From NCBI RefSeq assembly GCF_037120725.1, contig NZ_JBBAXC010000029.1, positions 1 through 33,551 on the forward strand: DNA of 33,551 nt. Direction: 5' to 3'. Positions 13,934 through 22,585 of this stretch are shown here, one piece after another. The position numbers were made by a program, and so were the translations under genes. This stretch comes from Bacillus spongiae (GTDB lineage: Bacteria; Bacillota; Bacilli; Bacillales; Bacillaceae_K). Every line of letters starts with the position of its first letter. Positions within the stretch are counted from its first letter, which is position 1. Below the pieces are notes generated by a model. It was not told the origin of the DNA. It saw nothing but the letters and a program-made list of their open reading frames with translations, and ran no database searches.

Positions 13934-14314
13934 ACAATTATAAGCTTACAACTGTCCTTCTCACAGCCTTTCAATTAAACCACTCTTTAATTTCTGATAA
14001 ATCAGAAATTCCACATAAATAAAAAGGGAGGGTTTCCATTCATACATTATGATAGTGAATGGGAAACTATGAAAAGCATAGAATTTTATAATAGTTGAAT
14101 AGTTTGAGGTTAGGTATATAGTGGATACAAATCCCATTTTAATTCAAATAGGGGGTCGTATTAGAAACGGACTTAACGCTGTGAATTCGGAGTTATCTTA
14201 ACTTCGATACGAGAACTATTGGAATATCAATGGTTCTCACATCCTTTACATATATTCAAATTAGCTCAAAAACATTTTAATATAAATATTTAATCCAAGC
14301 ATGTCCTTCTGAGA
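13934..14314. other. Gap without recognisable gene
   Basis: A perfect hairpin AATTTCTGA/TCAGAAATT (13989-14010) without T run follows the small gene. Short open scraps (26 codons near 14120, 24 near 14207) have no start signals. Nothing else seen. Confidence 0.4.
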
Positions 14315-14515
14315 ATGGTTGTTCATACTATTGAAATAAAACTAGAACTCTTAGATGGAAGAAATAATATGGAATTTAATAAAATTCTAGAGAATTTAGC
14401 AGATAAATGGAAGAAATTTAGGAACCCAACATCTGAACTTTTGGCTATTGATACTACTGGGGGTTGCAATTTTATATTTGAAGGTATCAAAGTGATAATT
14501 ATTCAGTTTGATTAA
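14315..14515 (+). CDS. Unknown short protein or fragment
   Basis: 66 codons from an ATG at 14315; MEFNKILENLADKWKKFRNP begins at an internal ATG and is the better-looking part, ending in GCNFIFEGIKVIIIQFD. No clear ribosome binding site before either ATG. Composition is that of a real cytosolic protein (amphipathic helix, then strands) such as the end of an immunity protein, but it may be only a C-terminal remnant. Confidence 0.35.
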   Translation: MVVHTIEIKLELLDGRNNMEFNKILENLADKWKKFRNPTSELLAIDTTGGCNFIFEGIKVIIIQFD

Positions 14516-14525
14516 TTGAATAACA

Positions 14526-14708
14526 TTTTTTCAGTGTTTTAACGGTGTTGCTACAAACTATCTTGAAAATTATTTGGCATGGTTCCGTTACTTTGATATG
14601 AACAAGTACGAAAAAAACAGTGCAAACTTTAAGGAAATGATGGTTAATTTCTGCCTCCATAAAGATGATGACAAACTAAGTTCTATTACAAATAACATTG
14701 TCTTCTGA
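14526..14708 (+). pseudogene. IS1595-like transposase C-terminal remnant
   Basis: An open frame ending in TGA at 14706 contains FNGVATNYLENYLAWFRYFD followed by a charged tail. The GV-x-x-x-YL-x-NYL-x-WF pattern is the end of ISXO2/IS1595-type DDE transposases as I know them. Nothing of the catalytic domain remains upstream. Confidence 0.5.
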
Positions 14709-14890
14709 TCTATGAGCCTTTAATAGTCTGGACAGGCCATGAGCAGGAACTAAATATGGAAATAGTTTATTTTACTAATGACGAACAAAGATTTATTCCG
14801 TATAATAAGTCACGCACAGCTTGAATTCAATGAGGTAAGGATTAATAAGATCTAACAGAACAGGCCATTTTTTTGCAAGGAGTGTGAGTG

Positions 14891-15088
14891 TTGAAGAACA
14901 GGATGAAGAATTATAGACATGTTTTTTTCATGATTATTTTTGGTATTATTGCATTTTACTACATAACTAGTCAACCGTGGTCAGAGATGCATGCCACAAC
15001 TAAAGTGGCGACCTTTTTGGTAGTAACCGCTTTTCTTGTTCATTTACTTTCTTACTTTATCTCAACATACATTAAAAAAAGGACTTAA
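14891..15088 (+). CDS. Small two-helix membrane protein
   Basis: 65 residues from TTG at 14891; a GTG three bases earlier is possible, but AAGGAG (14877-14882) is better spaced for the TTG. Two hydrophobic stretches, about residues 12-26 (FFMIIFGIIAFYYIT) and 38-57 (TKVATFLVVTAFLVHLLSYF), and a basic tail YIKKRT. Probably an inner-membrane protein with both ends in the cytoplasm. Family not recognised. Confidence 0.6.
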   Translation: MKNRMKNYRHVFFMIIFGIIAFYYITSQPWSEMHATTKVATFLVVTAFLVHLLSYFISTYIKKRT

Positions 15089-15203
15089 CCATAACATTTG
15101 TTCGGATAAGTGAATAGATTAATAGGGTTCATTAAAGATGAAAACCTATTATTTCTAAAAATGGTATAATGAACAAAAAATGTTGTTAAAGGGGATGTGT
15201 ACT

Positions 15204-15761
15204 TTGAAAGCATTATTTTTGTTATACGATGGGTATGTGGAATGGGAAATTAGTACGTTGTCTTACTTGCTACGAGTTTGTGATGTCGAGGTTGAAACCA
15301 TTTCACTAAATAATGAGGTGAAGAACACAGGTAATTTCAACATTAAGGTAGATATGCTGATTGATGATTGTCAAGTGGATGATTATGATATCTTAATCAT
15401 TCCAGGAGGAGAACCGTTTCCAGTAATAAAAGAAGAGAAGTGTTTGCGTCTCATTCAACGTTTTAATGAAAAGAAGAAGTGGATCGCAGCAATTTGTGGT
15501 GCTTCTATTATTTTAGGCGCTGCCAATGTGTTAGGTGAGAGGAACTATTCCACTTCAGTTGAAGGATTAGAATTTGCTGAATACCTCAATCCACAATTCA
15601 AAAGCGAAGCAGACGTTACGGTGTGTGAGAATGTAATCACTGCAGAAGGAAATGCGTATGTTGAATTTGCTGTTGCCGTTGCAAAGCAGTTAAAGATATT
15701 TAAGGATAGGGAAGACGAATTAGAAACGGTTTTATACTTTAAAAATCAACTAAGAGCTTGA
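15204..15761 (+). CDS. DJ-1/PfpI family protein
   Basis: 185 residues from the TTG at 15204. An in-phase ATG 24 bases earlier would place the ribosome binding site AAAGGGG inside the gene, so I prefer TTG. MKALFLLYDGYVEWEISTLS is the N-terminal strand-helix with the conserved Glu, DILIIPGGEPFP the central loop, and AAICGASIILGAA the nucleophile elbow with the reactive Cys at about residue 100. The family includes glyoxalase-like hydrolases, deglycase candidates and chaperone-like proteins; the exact activity is open. Cytosolic, monocistronic, with its own terminator. Confidence 0.9.
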   Translation: MKALFLLYDGYVEWEISTLSYLLRVCDVEVETISLNNEVKNTGNFNIKVDMLIDDCQVDDYDILIIPGGEPFPVIKEEKCLRLIQRFNEKKKWIAAICGASIILGAANVLGERNYSTSVEGLEFAEYLNPQFKSEADVTVCENVITAEGNAYVEFAVAVAKQLKIFKDREDELETVLYFKNQLRA

Positions 15762-15849
15762 AGCAAGGTGATTTTTAACAAACATCTGCTTTTTACATAA
15801 AACGAAGGATTCTTTATAATGCTTTCAAAAACAATTTAGACAGTTAGAA

Positions 15850-15887
15850 AACCTGGCTTCTATTTTCAAAAGAAGCCAGGTTTTTTG
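15850..15887 (+). terminator. Strong terminator
   Basis: AACCTGGCTTCT (15850-15861)/AGAAGCCAGGTT (15871-15882) followed by TTTTG. Confidence 0.9.
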
Positions 15888-15923
15888 ACCTTTATTTTAT
15901 GTATCGAAGGTTCCTAATATAGT

Positions 15924-16064
15924 TTGAGGAAAAGGCTGCAATTATATCAAAAGATAGTCAATGAATATAAAAAACTAATATACGATGATAATGATCTACC
16001 CGCAGAAAGTTCAATAGTATTCATGCTTTTACGTGAGAGTATTATGGAAAATAACTTATTTTGA
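15924..16064 (+). CDS. Possible 46-aa protein
   Basis: TTG at 15924 starts a frame reading MRKRLQLYQKIVNEYKKLIY with an acidic remainder, ending in TGA at 16062. GAAGG lies upstream at a loose distance. The peptide looks like a genuine amphipathic helical protein, and bases 15929-15950 (AAAAGGCTGCAATTATATCA) faintly resemble the dispersed motif. May equally be a fragment. Confidence 0.3.
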   Translation: MRKRLQLYQKIVNEYKKLIYDDNDLPAESSIVFMLLRESIMENNLF

Positions 16065-16141
16065 ATGAATAAGGCAAACTCGATTAACAGGTGAGAAGTT
16101 GCACTCAAGAATAATTCATGATGAATATAGATGATTATTAT

Positions 16142-16188
16142 AGACCTTTTTTCTTCCATGCTTTTAGAGGAAACAAGGGTCTTTTTTG
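16142..16188 (+). terminator. Possible terminator before the sigma operon
   Basis: AGACC/GGTCT outer stem with inner TTCC/GGAA, followed by TTTTTTG. Imperfect stem. Confidence 0.45.
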
Positions 16189-16274
16189 TTGAGAACATAT
16201 ATCAGGAGGATGACGGGTGGAGGAAGGTGATGAATACATAATTTTCACGAAAAAAATAAAATCAAAAAAATAAT

Positions 16275-16300
16275 TGAAACTTTTTTACTTAACTTACTCC
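16275..16300 (+). promoter_or_regulatory. Candidate ECF-sigma autoregulatory promoter
   Basis: TGAAAC (16275-16280), 16 bases, then CTCC (16297-16300), 26 bases before the sigma gene start. TGAAAC with 16-base spacing is the classical ECF -35; the -10 differs from the CGTC/CGTA of SigV/SigW. Confidence 0.5.
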
Positions 16301-16326
16301 ACTAATGATGTGAAAGGAGCCATGAG

Positions 16327-16848
16327 ATGAATGAAAAAATAGTTAAAAAAGCAATAAAAGGCAATAAGAAGGCCTTTGAAAAATTAATAAAGCATTACTA
16401 TAAGCAGATTTATCGTACTGCCTACCTATATGTACATAACGAGGAGGATGCGTTAGATATCGTGCAAGAAGCAACCTGTCAAGCGTATATCTCCATCCAC
16501 ACATTAAAACAACCGGAATATTTTATGACGTGGCTAACGAAAATCATTATTCGCTGTTCAGGGCAATTGCTTAGCAAAAGAAAGAACGTTGTTCCACTTA
16601 CAGAAGGTGTTTTAGAGACTCTAACATCTAGTGAATCCATCAAAGAGGACTCGATGCATCTGTTGGAAGAGATACGAAAGCTGAAGGAGAGTTACCGGAT
16701 TCCACTTATTTTGTTTTACTATCATGACTATTCGATCAAAACAATTAGTGACATGCTAGCAATTCCTGAGGGGACAGTTAAGACAAATTTAAGAAGAGCG
16801 AAAGAGGCACTAAAAAAAAGCATGAAAGGGGAGGTTACTTATGGATAA
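16327..16848 (+). CDS. ECF-family RNA polymerase sigma factor
   Basis: 173 residues. Region 2 (about residues 10-75) holds KKAFEKLIKHYYKQIYRTAY and DALDIVQEATCQAY, the -10 recognition part; region 4 (about 115-165) holds YRIPLILFYYHDYSIKTISD and IPEGTVKTNLRRAKEALKKS, the -35 helix-turn-helix. It is close in style to Bacillus SigV/SigI-like small sigmas. AAAGGAGCC precedes the ATG by 8 bases. The gene overlaps the next by 8 bases, so sigma factor and partner are co-translated. It likely drives its own promoter (TGAAAC at 16275). Confidence 0.9.
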   Translation: MNEKIVKKAIKGNKKAFEKLIKHYYKQIYRTAYLYVHNEEDALDIVQEATCQAYISIHTLKQPEYFMTWLTKIIIRCSGQLLSKRKNVVPLTEGVLETLTSSESIKEDSMHLLEEIRKLKESYRIPLILFYYHDYSIKTISDMLAIPEGTVKTNLRRAKEALKKSMKGEVTYG

Positions 16849-18226
16849 GGAAAAACTGAAAAATGCCGTCGACCAAATCGACATCCCGACAGAAAAGGTT
16901 CTAGCAGCAATAGATAAAGGTATTTCAGAAGGGAGTAAATTGAAACAAAAAAAGACCTCTCCAAAACGAAAACTAATTATAAGCAGCCTAGTGGCAGCCT
17001 CCCTATTCGGGGTAACGATTGCTTCCGGCTTTGTCAATCCAAGTATGAATCGGGTGTTAGCGAATACTCCATTGATTGGTACTCTTTTTGAAAAGTTTGG
17101 AAATCAAACAGGGGTGCGTTTAGCTGAGCAAGGCTTAGTAACAGAGTTGAATCAAACGTTAACGAAAAAAGGGGTGTCAGTGACCATTTACGGCGCCTAT
17201 TTTGATGGTATGACAATAGGGATTACTGGTCATGTAAGCGGGGATATAGATATGCAGTATGAAGAGGATGAGGTCAGTTTTGATGTAAATTTTGAAGAGT
17301 ATGAAGGGGATCACGATCCTTGGTTAGGGTTATCGTATGGTTATGAAAAGGTAGACAATGGTTTTGACTTCGGGTGGACATTAGAATACCCTTATGAAAA
17401 TATTGAGGATGACTTCACGGTCCCTCTTACAATTCATTACGTAAATGGTGTGCGGGGAGAATGGAAATTTGATATTCCGATTAAACAAATTCAAGAATCG
17501 GTCACATTAAATCATACAGAAACCTATAAAGAAGAAGAAATTCAAATCCGCATCAATAAATTGAATACATCATCTGAAACCGATAATTTGGAATATGAAA
17601 TTATCTCGAAACATGGAGATGATGTGTCGTTTGCCGACAGCGGAGTCAGTAAGAGTTTATCTCAATCAAGAAGTGAAGAAGGGTATTATACAATTTATCG
17701 GACTGAGTTTCCTAACATAGAAAATGATGTTGAGTTTCTTACGATGTATCCTATTCTTAAAATCAATGAACCTCCAGTTGAAAAACGATTAACGGAGAGC
17801 TCCTTTTTGTTAGAAGGTGAGCGAACACCCTATTCCGTTAAAGTAAATGATATTAAGGAAGAAAATAATCAGGTGATTATGGATTATCAGATTATCGGTT
17901 TTGAAAAGAAAATAAGTGAAGATGAATTTGAGAGACTCACAAACAATTTAGTAAGTTACGATATCTTTCAATTAATTCATCATGACTATCTCAATGTGTT
18001 TAATCCAGCAAACCCGAATCCAGACTACTATATTTATAGCAATACAGTGACCGTTGTTGACAAAGCATCCTTACAATTTCAATCTATCTTCCAGTTAGAT
18101 GACAAGGAAACCTTCGAAAACTTCTCTTTAGAAAAGGCCGTACTAAGAACAAACTTGTTTGATCATTTAGTGGAGGAAAAAGAATTAGAACCCTTTACAG
18201 TTCAGATTCCAAACGAAGGTCGTTAA
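16841..18226 (+). CDS. DUF4179/DUF5643-type membrane protein, probable anti-sigma factor
   Basis: 461 residues. About 45 cytoplasmic residues, one membrane helix at about 46-64 (LIISSLVAASLFGVTIASGF), and a long outer part of beta-rich repeats. The segment FVNPSMNRVLANTPLIGTLF just after the helix is the usual start of a DUF4179 domain; the later half with LLEGERTPYSVKVND resembles DUF5643. Proteins of this build stand after ECF sigma genes in Bacillaceae and hold the sigma factor at the membrane until an outside signal arrives. GGGGAGG before the ATG, 8-base overlap with the sigma gene. The signal is unknown. Confidence 0.85.
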   Translation: MDKEKLKNAVDQIDIPTEKVLAAIDKGISEGSKLKQKKTSPKRKLIISSLVAASLFGVTIASGFVNPSMNRVLANTPLIGTLFEKFGNQTGVRLAEQGLVTELNQTLTKKGVSVTIYGAYFDGMTIGITGHVSGDIDMQYEEDEVSFDVNFEEYEGDHDPWLGLSYGYEKVDNGFDFGWTLEYPYENIEDDFTVPLTIHYVNGVRGEWKFDIPIKQIQESVTLNHTETYKEEEIQIRINKLNTSSETDNLEYEIISKHGDDVSFADSGVSKSLSQSRSEEGYYTIYRTEFPNIENDVEFLTMYPILKINEPPVEKRLTESSFLLEGERTPYSVKVNDIKEENNQVIMDYQIIGFEKKISEDEFERLTNNLVSYDIFQLIHHDYLNVFNPANPNPDYYIYSNTVTVVDKASLQFQSIFQLDDKETFENFSLEKAVLRTNLFDHLVEEKELEPFTVQIPNEGR

Positions 18227-18664
18227 ATGGTATTCCTAATTTCAAAACGATAGAGTAGATGACGATTGTCATGAAAGAAAGTGAATTATGGATTTTGTTT
18301 GATCTTCCACTGTTCAATTTTTTATTAGAGTAAAATGAATCGCTTAGATAGCTCGCAGTCTTTTTCATTAGACGGATAACTCGTAAACATCTAATTATTT
18401 TTCCATTTATTTTGAACAGAATAAATAGGTATGAGGTCCAAACATATGAATACTAGGTAGGAAGGGGTGCCTGTATAACGCATATACTTCCTATCTAGTA
18501 ATGGCAAGTTTGTAAAGAGAGAATGTGGTTGTCCCGAATCTACTAACTAGCTTCTCGAATTCTATGTTTTTCACATACAAACGTAAAGACAATTATTCCA
18601 ATAAGCTGTAGCAAGATTTATCTATACATAAGGCGACCTGTTAGATTCACTAGGGGGAATAGCA
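18227..18664. other. Gap with a long imperfect hairpin
   Basis: No gene. TACTAGGTAGGAAG (18451-18464) and CTTCCTATCTAGTA (18487-18500) pair over 14 bp with one G-T pair and a 22-base loop; no T run follows, so it is not a simple terminator. The rest holds short AT-rich scraps only. Confidence 0.5.
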
Positions 18665-19729
18665 ATTAACAAAGAATTTTCAAAACAAAAAAAGAACAGA
18701 GACCCTTTTTTTGATAATGCAAAGTTTATCCTAATTTTATTAGTCGTTTTCGGTCATTTAATTAGTATGTTTAGAGGAGATCATGAATTTCTATTTGGTA
18801 TGGTCAATTTCTTGAATGCTTTTAGAATGCCAACGCTCATATTAATTTCAGGATATTTATCTAAAAGTTTTTATAAAAAAGGTGCTATAAAGAAAATAAG
18901 TAACAAAACAATTATGCCTTATTTTATGTTTGAAATTATTTATTCGTTTTACAACTATTATTTATATGGGTACGATTCACTACAATTTTCTTTGTTTATG
19001 CCTACAATGGGAATGTGGTTTTTATTAAGCCTTTTTTATTGGAACTTAATGTTGTTTGTTTTTACTAAAATACCGTTCCCTCTAGTAATAGCTTTACTAA
19101 TGGGAATAGGAGTGGGCTTTATTGACAGTGCAGATTCTTACCTGAGCATATCAAGAACATTCGTCTTTTTTCCCTTTTTCCTATTAGGTTATTACATGAA
19201 AGCAGATCATTTTCAATGGGCAAAACAAAAGTATGCAAAATATCTTTCTATCATGTTTTTTAGTATTTGTGTCATGATCATCATGATGGCAGATTCGTCT
19301 ATAATGAGAATGTATTTATTAGGGAAATACTCTTTTGATATGATTGGGCATTCCTCTATAGAAGGAACAATCTTTCGCTTACTAATCTATTTTGTCATGA
19401 TTTGCGGCATCTGCTCGTTTTTACCGTGGGTACCAAAAAAACAAGTGTTCTTTACGTCACTTGGGAAGAAAACCTTTTATGTCTATGTATTTCATTTCTT
19501 TTTTATTAAATATATTAAAACGTTGAGCTGGTATGCTGAATGGAGCATCTGGCATATCGTGATGGTTCCGTTACTGACCATCACCATCACACTGTTATTA
19601 AGTTCTAAACCCGTTATTTCTTTTTCAAGGCCATTAGTGGAAAATAAGCTCTTATATACAAGCTTTAAGAAACCTCTTGATTACATTCGAATACCGATAA
19701 TCATCTATGTGGTCGCTTTCTTTATCTAA
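18665..19729 (+). CDS. Membrane acyltransferase (acyltransferase-3, fucose 4-O-acetylase-like), likely ATT start
   Basis: The phase is open well before the first ATG at 18767. The upstream part encodes RDPFFDNAKFILILLVVFGH, the N-terminal helix of acyltransferase-3/COG3594 proteins with the conserved GH histidine, so the ATG would remove the active site. The only start with a good ribosome binding site is ATT at 18665, with AGGGGG 7 bases upstream, giving 354 residues, normal for the family. About ten helices, including RMPTLILISGYL near the start and YVYVFHFFFIKY near the end. Such enzymes acetylate sugars of the envelope or secreted polymers; the substrate is unknown. Closed by a strong terminator. 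Confidence 0.85.
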   Translation: MNKEFSKQKKNRDPFFDNAKFILILLVVFGHLISMFRGDHEFLFGMVNFLNAFRMPTLILISGYLSKSFYKKGAIKKISNKTIMPYFMFEIIYSFYNYYLYGYDSLQFSLFMPTMGMWFLLSLFYWNLMLFVFTKIPFPLVIALLMGIGVGFIDSADSYLSISRTFVFFPFFLLGYYMKADHFQWAKQKYAKYLSIMFFSICVMIIMMADSSIMRMYLLGKYSFDMIGHSSIEGTIFRLLIYFVMICGICSFLPWVPKKQVFFTSLGKKTFYVYVFHFFFIKYIKTLSWYAEWSIWHIVMVPLLTITITLLLSSKPVISFSRPLVENKLLYTSFKKPLDYIRIPIIIYVVAFFI

Positions 19730-19771
19730 CCGCCTATAAAAATAGGAGAAATTTTAACTAGCTAGGTAAAT

Positions 19772-19806
19772 AAAAAGGCTGTCGAGAAAATCGACAGCCT
19801 TTTTCA
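19772..19806. terminator. Bidirectional terminator
   Basis: AAAAAGGCTGTCGA/TCGACAGCCTTTTT, perfect 14-bp stem, between the convergent acyltransferase and PASTA genes. Confidence 0.9.
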
Positions 19807-19866
19807 TGATGGTTATGGGTGAGCTTCAAGCTAATACATCAATTCAATAGATGTTATGTTAAGGTT

Positions 19867-20616
19867 TTACTTTTGCCCCTTTGAAAGAACGACGTCTACA
19901 GTACCTCCTACTTCAATGGGTGCACCAGCTGCTGGATTGTGTCGAATCACACGGTTTTTAGAAACGGTATCACTAAACTCTTCTTCTAAATAGTTAATCG
20001 TTATTCTCTTATTTTGCGCATAAGTGGATATTTCGTCACGAGTGAAAATTTCTAGATCATCTAATGTAACATAATAAGTATCGGCTACTACCTCATTGTC
20101 TTTTGAAAAGCCCTTGATCGTCACAGGTTCTTCAATTGGTTCTGTAGAATAAAATATTGTATTTCCCCTATAAGGGTGATACTGTATATTTTTTGTTTGG
20201 TCATTTACTGATACTTTTTCTATTTCTTTATTGGCTATTAACCCTTTTGAGAAATAAATATTTTCATTTTCTTTATTCCATTGACCTCCCCAATTAATGC
20301 CTTCCTCTGCCTGATTAATATTTGCGATATCTCCGTAAGACTCCGTACTATAATTGATGATATGGTCATTCGCTAAATAGTAATTTACATTTCCAGCCTC
20401 ATCCGTGATAAGGAATAAGGTCAAATCATTGTCTAATTCAATGGCTTCCATCGTATCTTTTATATAAGGAAAGTCGTGGGCTGTTTGATTTTCCATTTGG
20501 TCAAAATAGTTTTCTTTCTTAATTTTTCCTATGCCAATAACGGCTATCGTACTCAATAACACTACGGCAACTAGTAACACTAGAAAAACTTTTGGTATTC
20601 TTAATTTTTTTATCAT
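19867..20616 (-). CDS. Membrane-anchored protein with C-terminal PASTA-like domain
   Basis: 249 residues. Basic start MIKKLRIPK and one hydrophobic helix (about 10-31), then an outer part. The last about 60 residues (DEISTYAQNKRITINYLEEE, then VIRHNPAAGAPIEVGGTVDV and VLSKG) have the PASTA pattern: helix, strands, NPxxGxxIxxGxxVxVxxSKG. PASTA domains of StkP/PrkC-type kinases bind muropeptides; here there is one domain and no kinase, so a cell-wall sensing or binding role is inferred. The middle (about 40-185) is unassigned. AAGGGGGAA 7 bases before the ATG. Monocistronic. Confidence 0.8.
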   Translation of the reverse strand: MIKKLRIPKVFLVLLVAVVLLSTIAVIGIGKIKKENYFDQMENQTAHDFPYIKDTMEAIELDNDLTLFLITDEAGNVNYYLANDHIINYSTESYGDIANINQAEEGINWGGQWNKENENIYFSKGLIANKEIEKVSVNDQTKNIQYHPYRGNTIFYSTEPIEEPVTIKGFSKDNEVVADTYYVTLDDLEIFTRDEISTYAQNKRITINYLEEEFSDTVSKNRVIRHNPAAGAPIEVGGTVDVVLSKGQK

Positions 20617-20981
20617 GGTGTATTCCCCCTTATATAAACAGTTAACCCATAACGTTTTGGGCTCAAGTATTTTTCCTTCAATGTTTGATTGAAGCTTTTA
20701 TTAATCCTGTTCCGTTTTCCTTTTTGTGAATTCGGTAACCTCCAATGTTTTTTATGATAGTTACAGCTTAGCTAATGAATGTGACTATGAAGTGACTTGA
20801 ATATGACAATCTAGTCATGTAACAGACCACCTAGTTGAATCAGAATTATGTACGACAAACAAGTCCATTTGTTTAAAAGTTTTTCAAATGAATGATAATT
20901 AGAACGATACCTTTTATAGAAGAATTGACCTTAAATGAGGAATCAATTTGGTAAGAATTTTTTGTAGTAGGGATTTTTCTA
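20617..20981. other. Gap between divergent units
   Basis: Holds a CTTCAAT/ATTGAAG hairpin (about 20680-20697), a TGATAATTAGAACGATA stretch near 20893 with one half of a Fur-like box, and nothing else that I can support. Confidence 0.35.
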
Positions 20982-21010
20982 TTGGACATTTTACATTCAC
21001 ATGTTATGAT
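20982..21010 (+). promoter_or_regulatory. Promoter of the thiazole operon
   Basis: TTGGAC (20982-20987), 17 bases, TATGAT (21005-21010), about 35 bases before the riboswitch. Confidence 0.7.
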
Positions 21011-21043
21011 GTAAGCAAATTCAATTTAATTGAATAAAGTTTT

Positions 21044-21136
21044 ACCGCTAGGGGTGTCTTGCATAAGGCTGAGATTAAAGTGACACTTTAAGACCCTTTG
21101 AACCTGATCTGGTTTATACCAGCGTAGGGAAGTGGA
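21044..21136 (+). ncRNA. TPP (thi-box) riboswitch
   Basis: All conserved blocks are present: CTAGGGGTG at 21048, GGCTGAGATTAAAG at 21067, GACCCTTTGAACCTGATCTG and CCAGCGTAGGGAAGTGG to 21135. P1 forms from CCGCT (21045-21049) and AGTGG (21131-21135). The same AAGTGG can instead pair with CCACTT (21170-21175) in the terminator stem, so TPP binding (closed P1) should leave the terminator free and switch the operon off. Confidence 0.97.
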
Positions 21137-21167
21137 GAATGGATATAAGGGATATTTTTTCCATTTC

Positions 21168-21202
21168 AACCACTTTTCTGCTGTAGAAAAGTGGTTTTTT
21201 GT
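21168..21202 (+). terminator. Riboswitch-controlled terminator
   Basis: AACCACTTTTCT (21168-21179)/AGAAAAGTGGTT (21185-21196), then six T. It competes with an antiterminator made by the 3' arm of riboswitch P1. Confidence 0.93.
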
Positions 21203-21272
21203 TTTTACATAGTATAAAACTTCTCCGCTTCATCATGTGTTCACAAAGAGAATCATAAGGAGGAAATGAAGG

Positions 21273-21962
21273 ATGACATTTACCGAAGAAGTAAGAAGAG
21301 AGTGTAACTCGATTTGGGAGGATAGTTTTCAGCATCCGTTTGTGAAAGGAATAGCAGACGGAAGTTTACCGTTAGAAAACTTTCGCTATTATGTTCTACA
21401 GGATTCTTATTATTTAACCCATTTTTCAAAAGTTCAAGCATTAGGAGCTTCGAAAGCAACAGATTTGCATACAACTTCCAGGTTTGCTGCACATGCGCAA
21501 GGTACGTATGAAGCAGAACTACAATTACATGAAAACTTTGCAAAGCGCTTAGGTATTACTGATGAAGAGAAGCGGTTGTTTCGTCCATCTCCAACCGCTT
21601 ACGCGTATACGTCACATATGTATCGCGCTGCTTACGGTCATTTAGGGGACATTTTATCCGCTTTGCTCCCATGTTATTGGTTATACGCAGAAATCGGCGA
21701 GAAATTTCAAGGAGCGGCGCCGAAAGAGCCCATTTATCAAGACTGGATTGCGGCATATGGTGGGGAATGGTTTCAGCAATTAGTGACAGAGCAAATCGAA
21801 CGACTCGATGACTTGGCTGAAAAGGTGACAGAGTCTGATCGAAAGCAAATGAAGGAGCATTTTTGGATCAGTAGTCAATACGAACTGGCATTTTGGGAGA
21901 TGGCGTACACATTAGAAAAATGGCAAATGACGAATAAAGCACAGCCGATGGGTAATAAATGA
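21273..21962 (+). CDS. tenA: Aminopyrimidine aminohydrolase TenA
   Basis: 229 residues, close to B. subtilis TenA (236). All-helical cytosolic enzyme that turns 4-amino-5-aminomethyl-2-methylpyrimidine into HMP, salvaging degraded thiamine. FVKGIADGSLPLENFRYYVL and QDSYYL form the substrate pocket; ALLPCYWLYAEIG carries the catalytic Cys at about residue 135; the Glu in ELAFWEMAY lies near the end. AAGGAGG 9 bases before the ATG. First gene of the riboswitch operon; its stop overlaps the tenI start by 4 bases. Confidence 0.97.
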   Translation: MTFTEEVRRECNSIWEDSFQHPFVKGIADGSLPLENFRYYVLQDSYYLTHFSKVQALGASKATDLHTTSRFAAHAQGTYEAELQLHENFAKRLGITDEEKRLFRPSPTAYAYTSHMYRAAYGHLGDILSALLPCYWLYAEIGEKFQGAAPKEPIYQDWIAAYGGEWFQQLVTEQIERLDDLAEKVTESDRKQMKEHFWISSQYELAFWEMAYTLEKWQMTNKAQPMGNK

Positions 21963-22585
21963 GTCTCCACCTTATCACGAATGGGAAGCAGCCCTTCGTA
22001 CAATTTATTGAAATAGCAAGAATGATAGATTCGTATATTGATGTCTTTCATATACGGGAAAAACATCTGTCGGCGAAAGAGCTTTATGAAGGGGTTGACA
22101 GCCTCTTAAAAGCAGGGATTTCACCGAGGAAAGTGATCATTAATGACCGAGCCGATGTAGCTGCATCGCTCGGGGTTAGAGGAGTCCAGCTTGCTCATCA
22201 CAGTTTGCCTATTGAGGTAGTTAGAGCGACTTTTCCGAATTTAATGATTGGTTGTTCCACTCACTCGGTAGCGGAAGGAGAGAGGGCTGAAAAAGGGGGC
22301 GCAAGCTTTACTCTGTTCGGTCATATTTTCGAATCGACATCAAAGCCTGGATTACAGCCAAAAGGTTGTGATACCTTAAAAGCATTTTGTGCGGAGATGA
22401 CGATTCCTGTCGTTGCGATTGGAGGCATCACCCCAGAGAAGGTCGAGTCAGTTTGGCAACAAGGAGTTTCTGGTATTGCGGTAATGTCTGGCATTTTAGA
22501 AAGTGAAGATCCTGTTCACACTGCACGGGCATATAAAGAAGCGATTCGTCGTGTAAAAGGAGGATACCATGAGAAAAATGTATGA
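21959..22585 (+). CDS. tenI: Thiazole tautomerase TenI
   Basis: 208 residues, TIM barrel of the ThiE/TenI family. The choice of TenI over thiamine phosphate synthase rests on FGHIFESTSKPG, where TenI proteins carry the catalytic His and ThiE proteins have a GPVFPT-like loop, and on the operon position. TenI speeds the aromatisation of the thiazole phosphate made by ThiG. INDRADVAASLGVRGVQLAH and AIGGITPEKV are the phosphate-binding parts. ATGA overlap with tenA, and 17-base overlap with thiO. Confidence 0.93.
   Translation: MSLHLITNGKQPFVQFIEIARMIDSYIDVFHIREKHLSAKELYEGVDSLLKAGISPRKVIINDRADVAASLGVRGVQLAHHSLPIEVVRATFPNLMIGCSTHSVAEGERAEKGGASFTLFGHIFESTSKPGLQPKGCDTLKAFCAEMTIPVVAIGGITPEKVESVWQQGVSGIAVMSGILESEDPVHTARAYKEAIRRVKGGYHEKNV

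Noticed and set aside
15180-15203. ATG at 15180 as start of the DJ-1/PfpI gene
   Set aside because: It would place the ribosome binding site AAAGGGG inside the gene; the TTG at 15204 is well spaced and begins the conserved family sequence.
20890-20910. Fur box upstream of the thi operon
   Set aside because: Only one half-site (TGATAAT) is recognisable and no iron gene is near.
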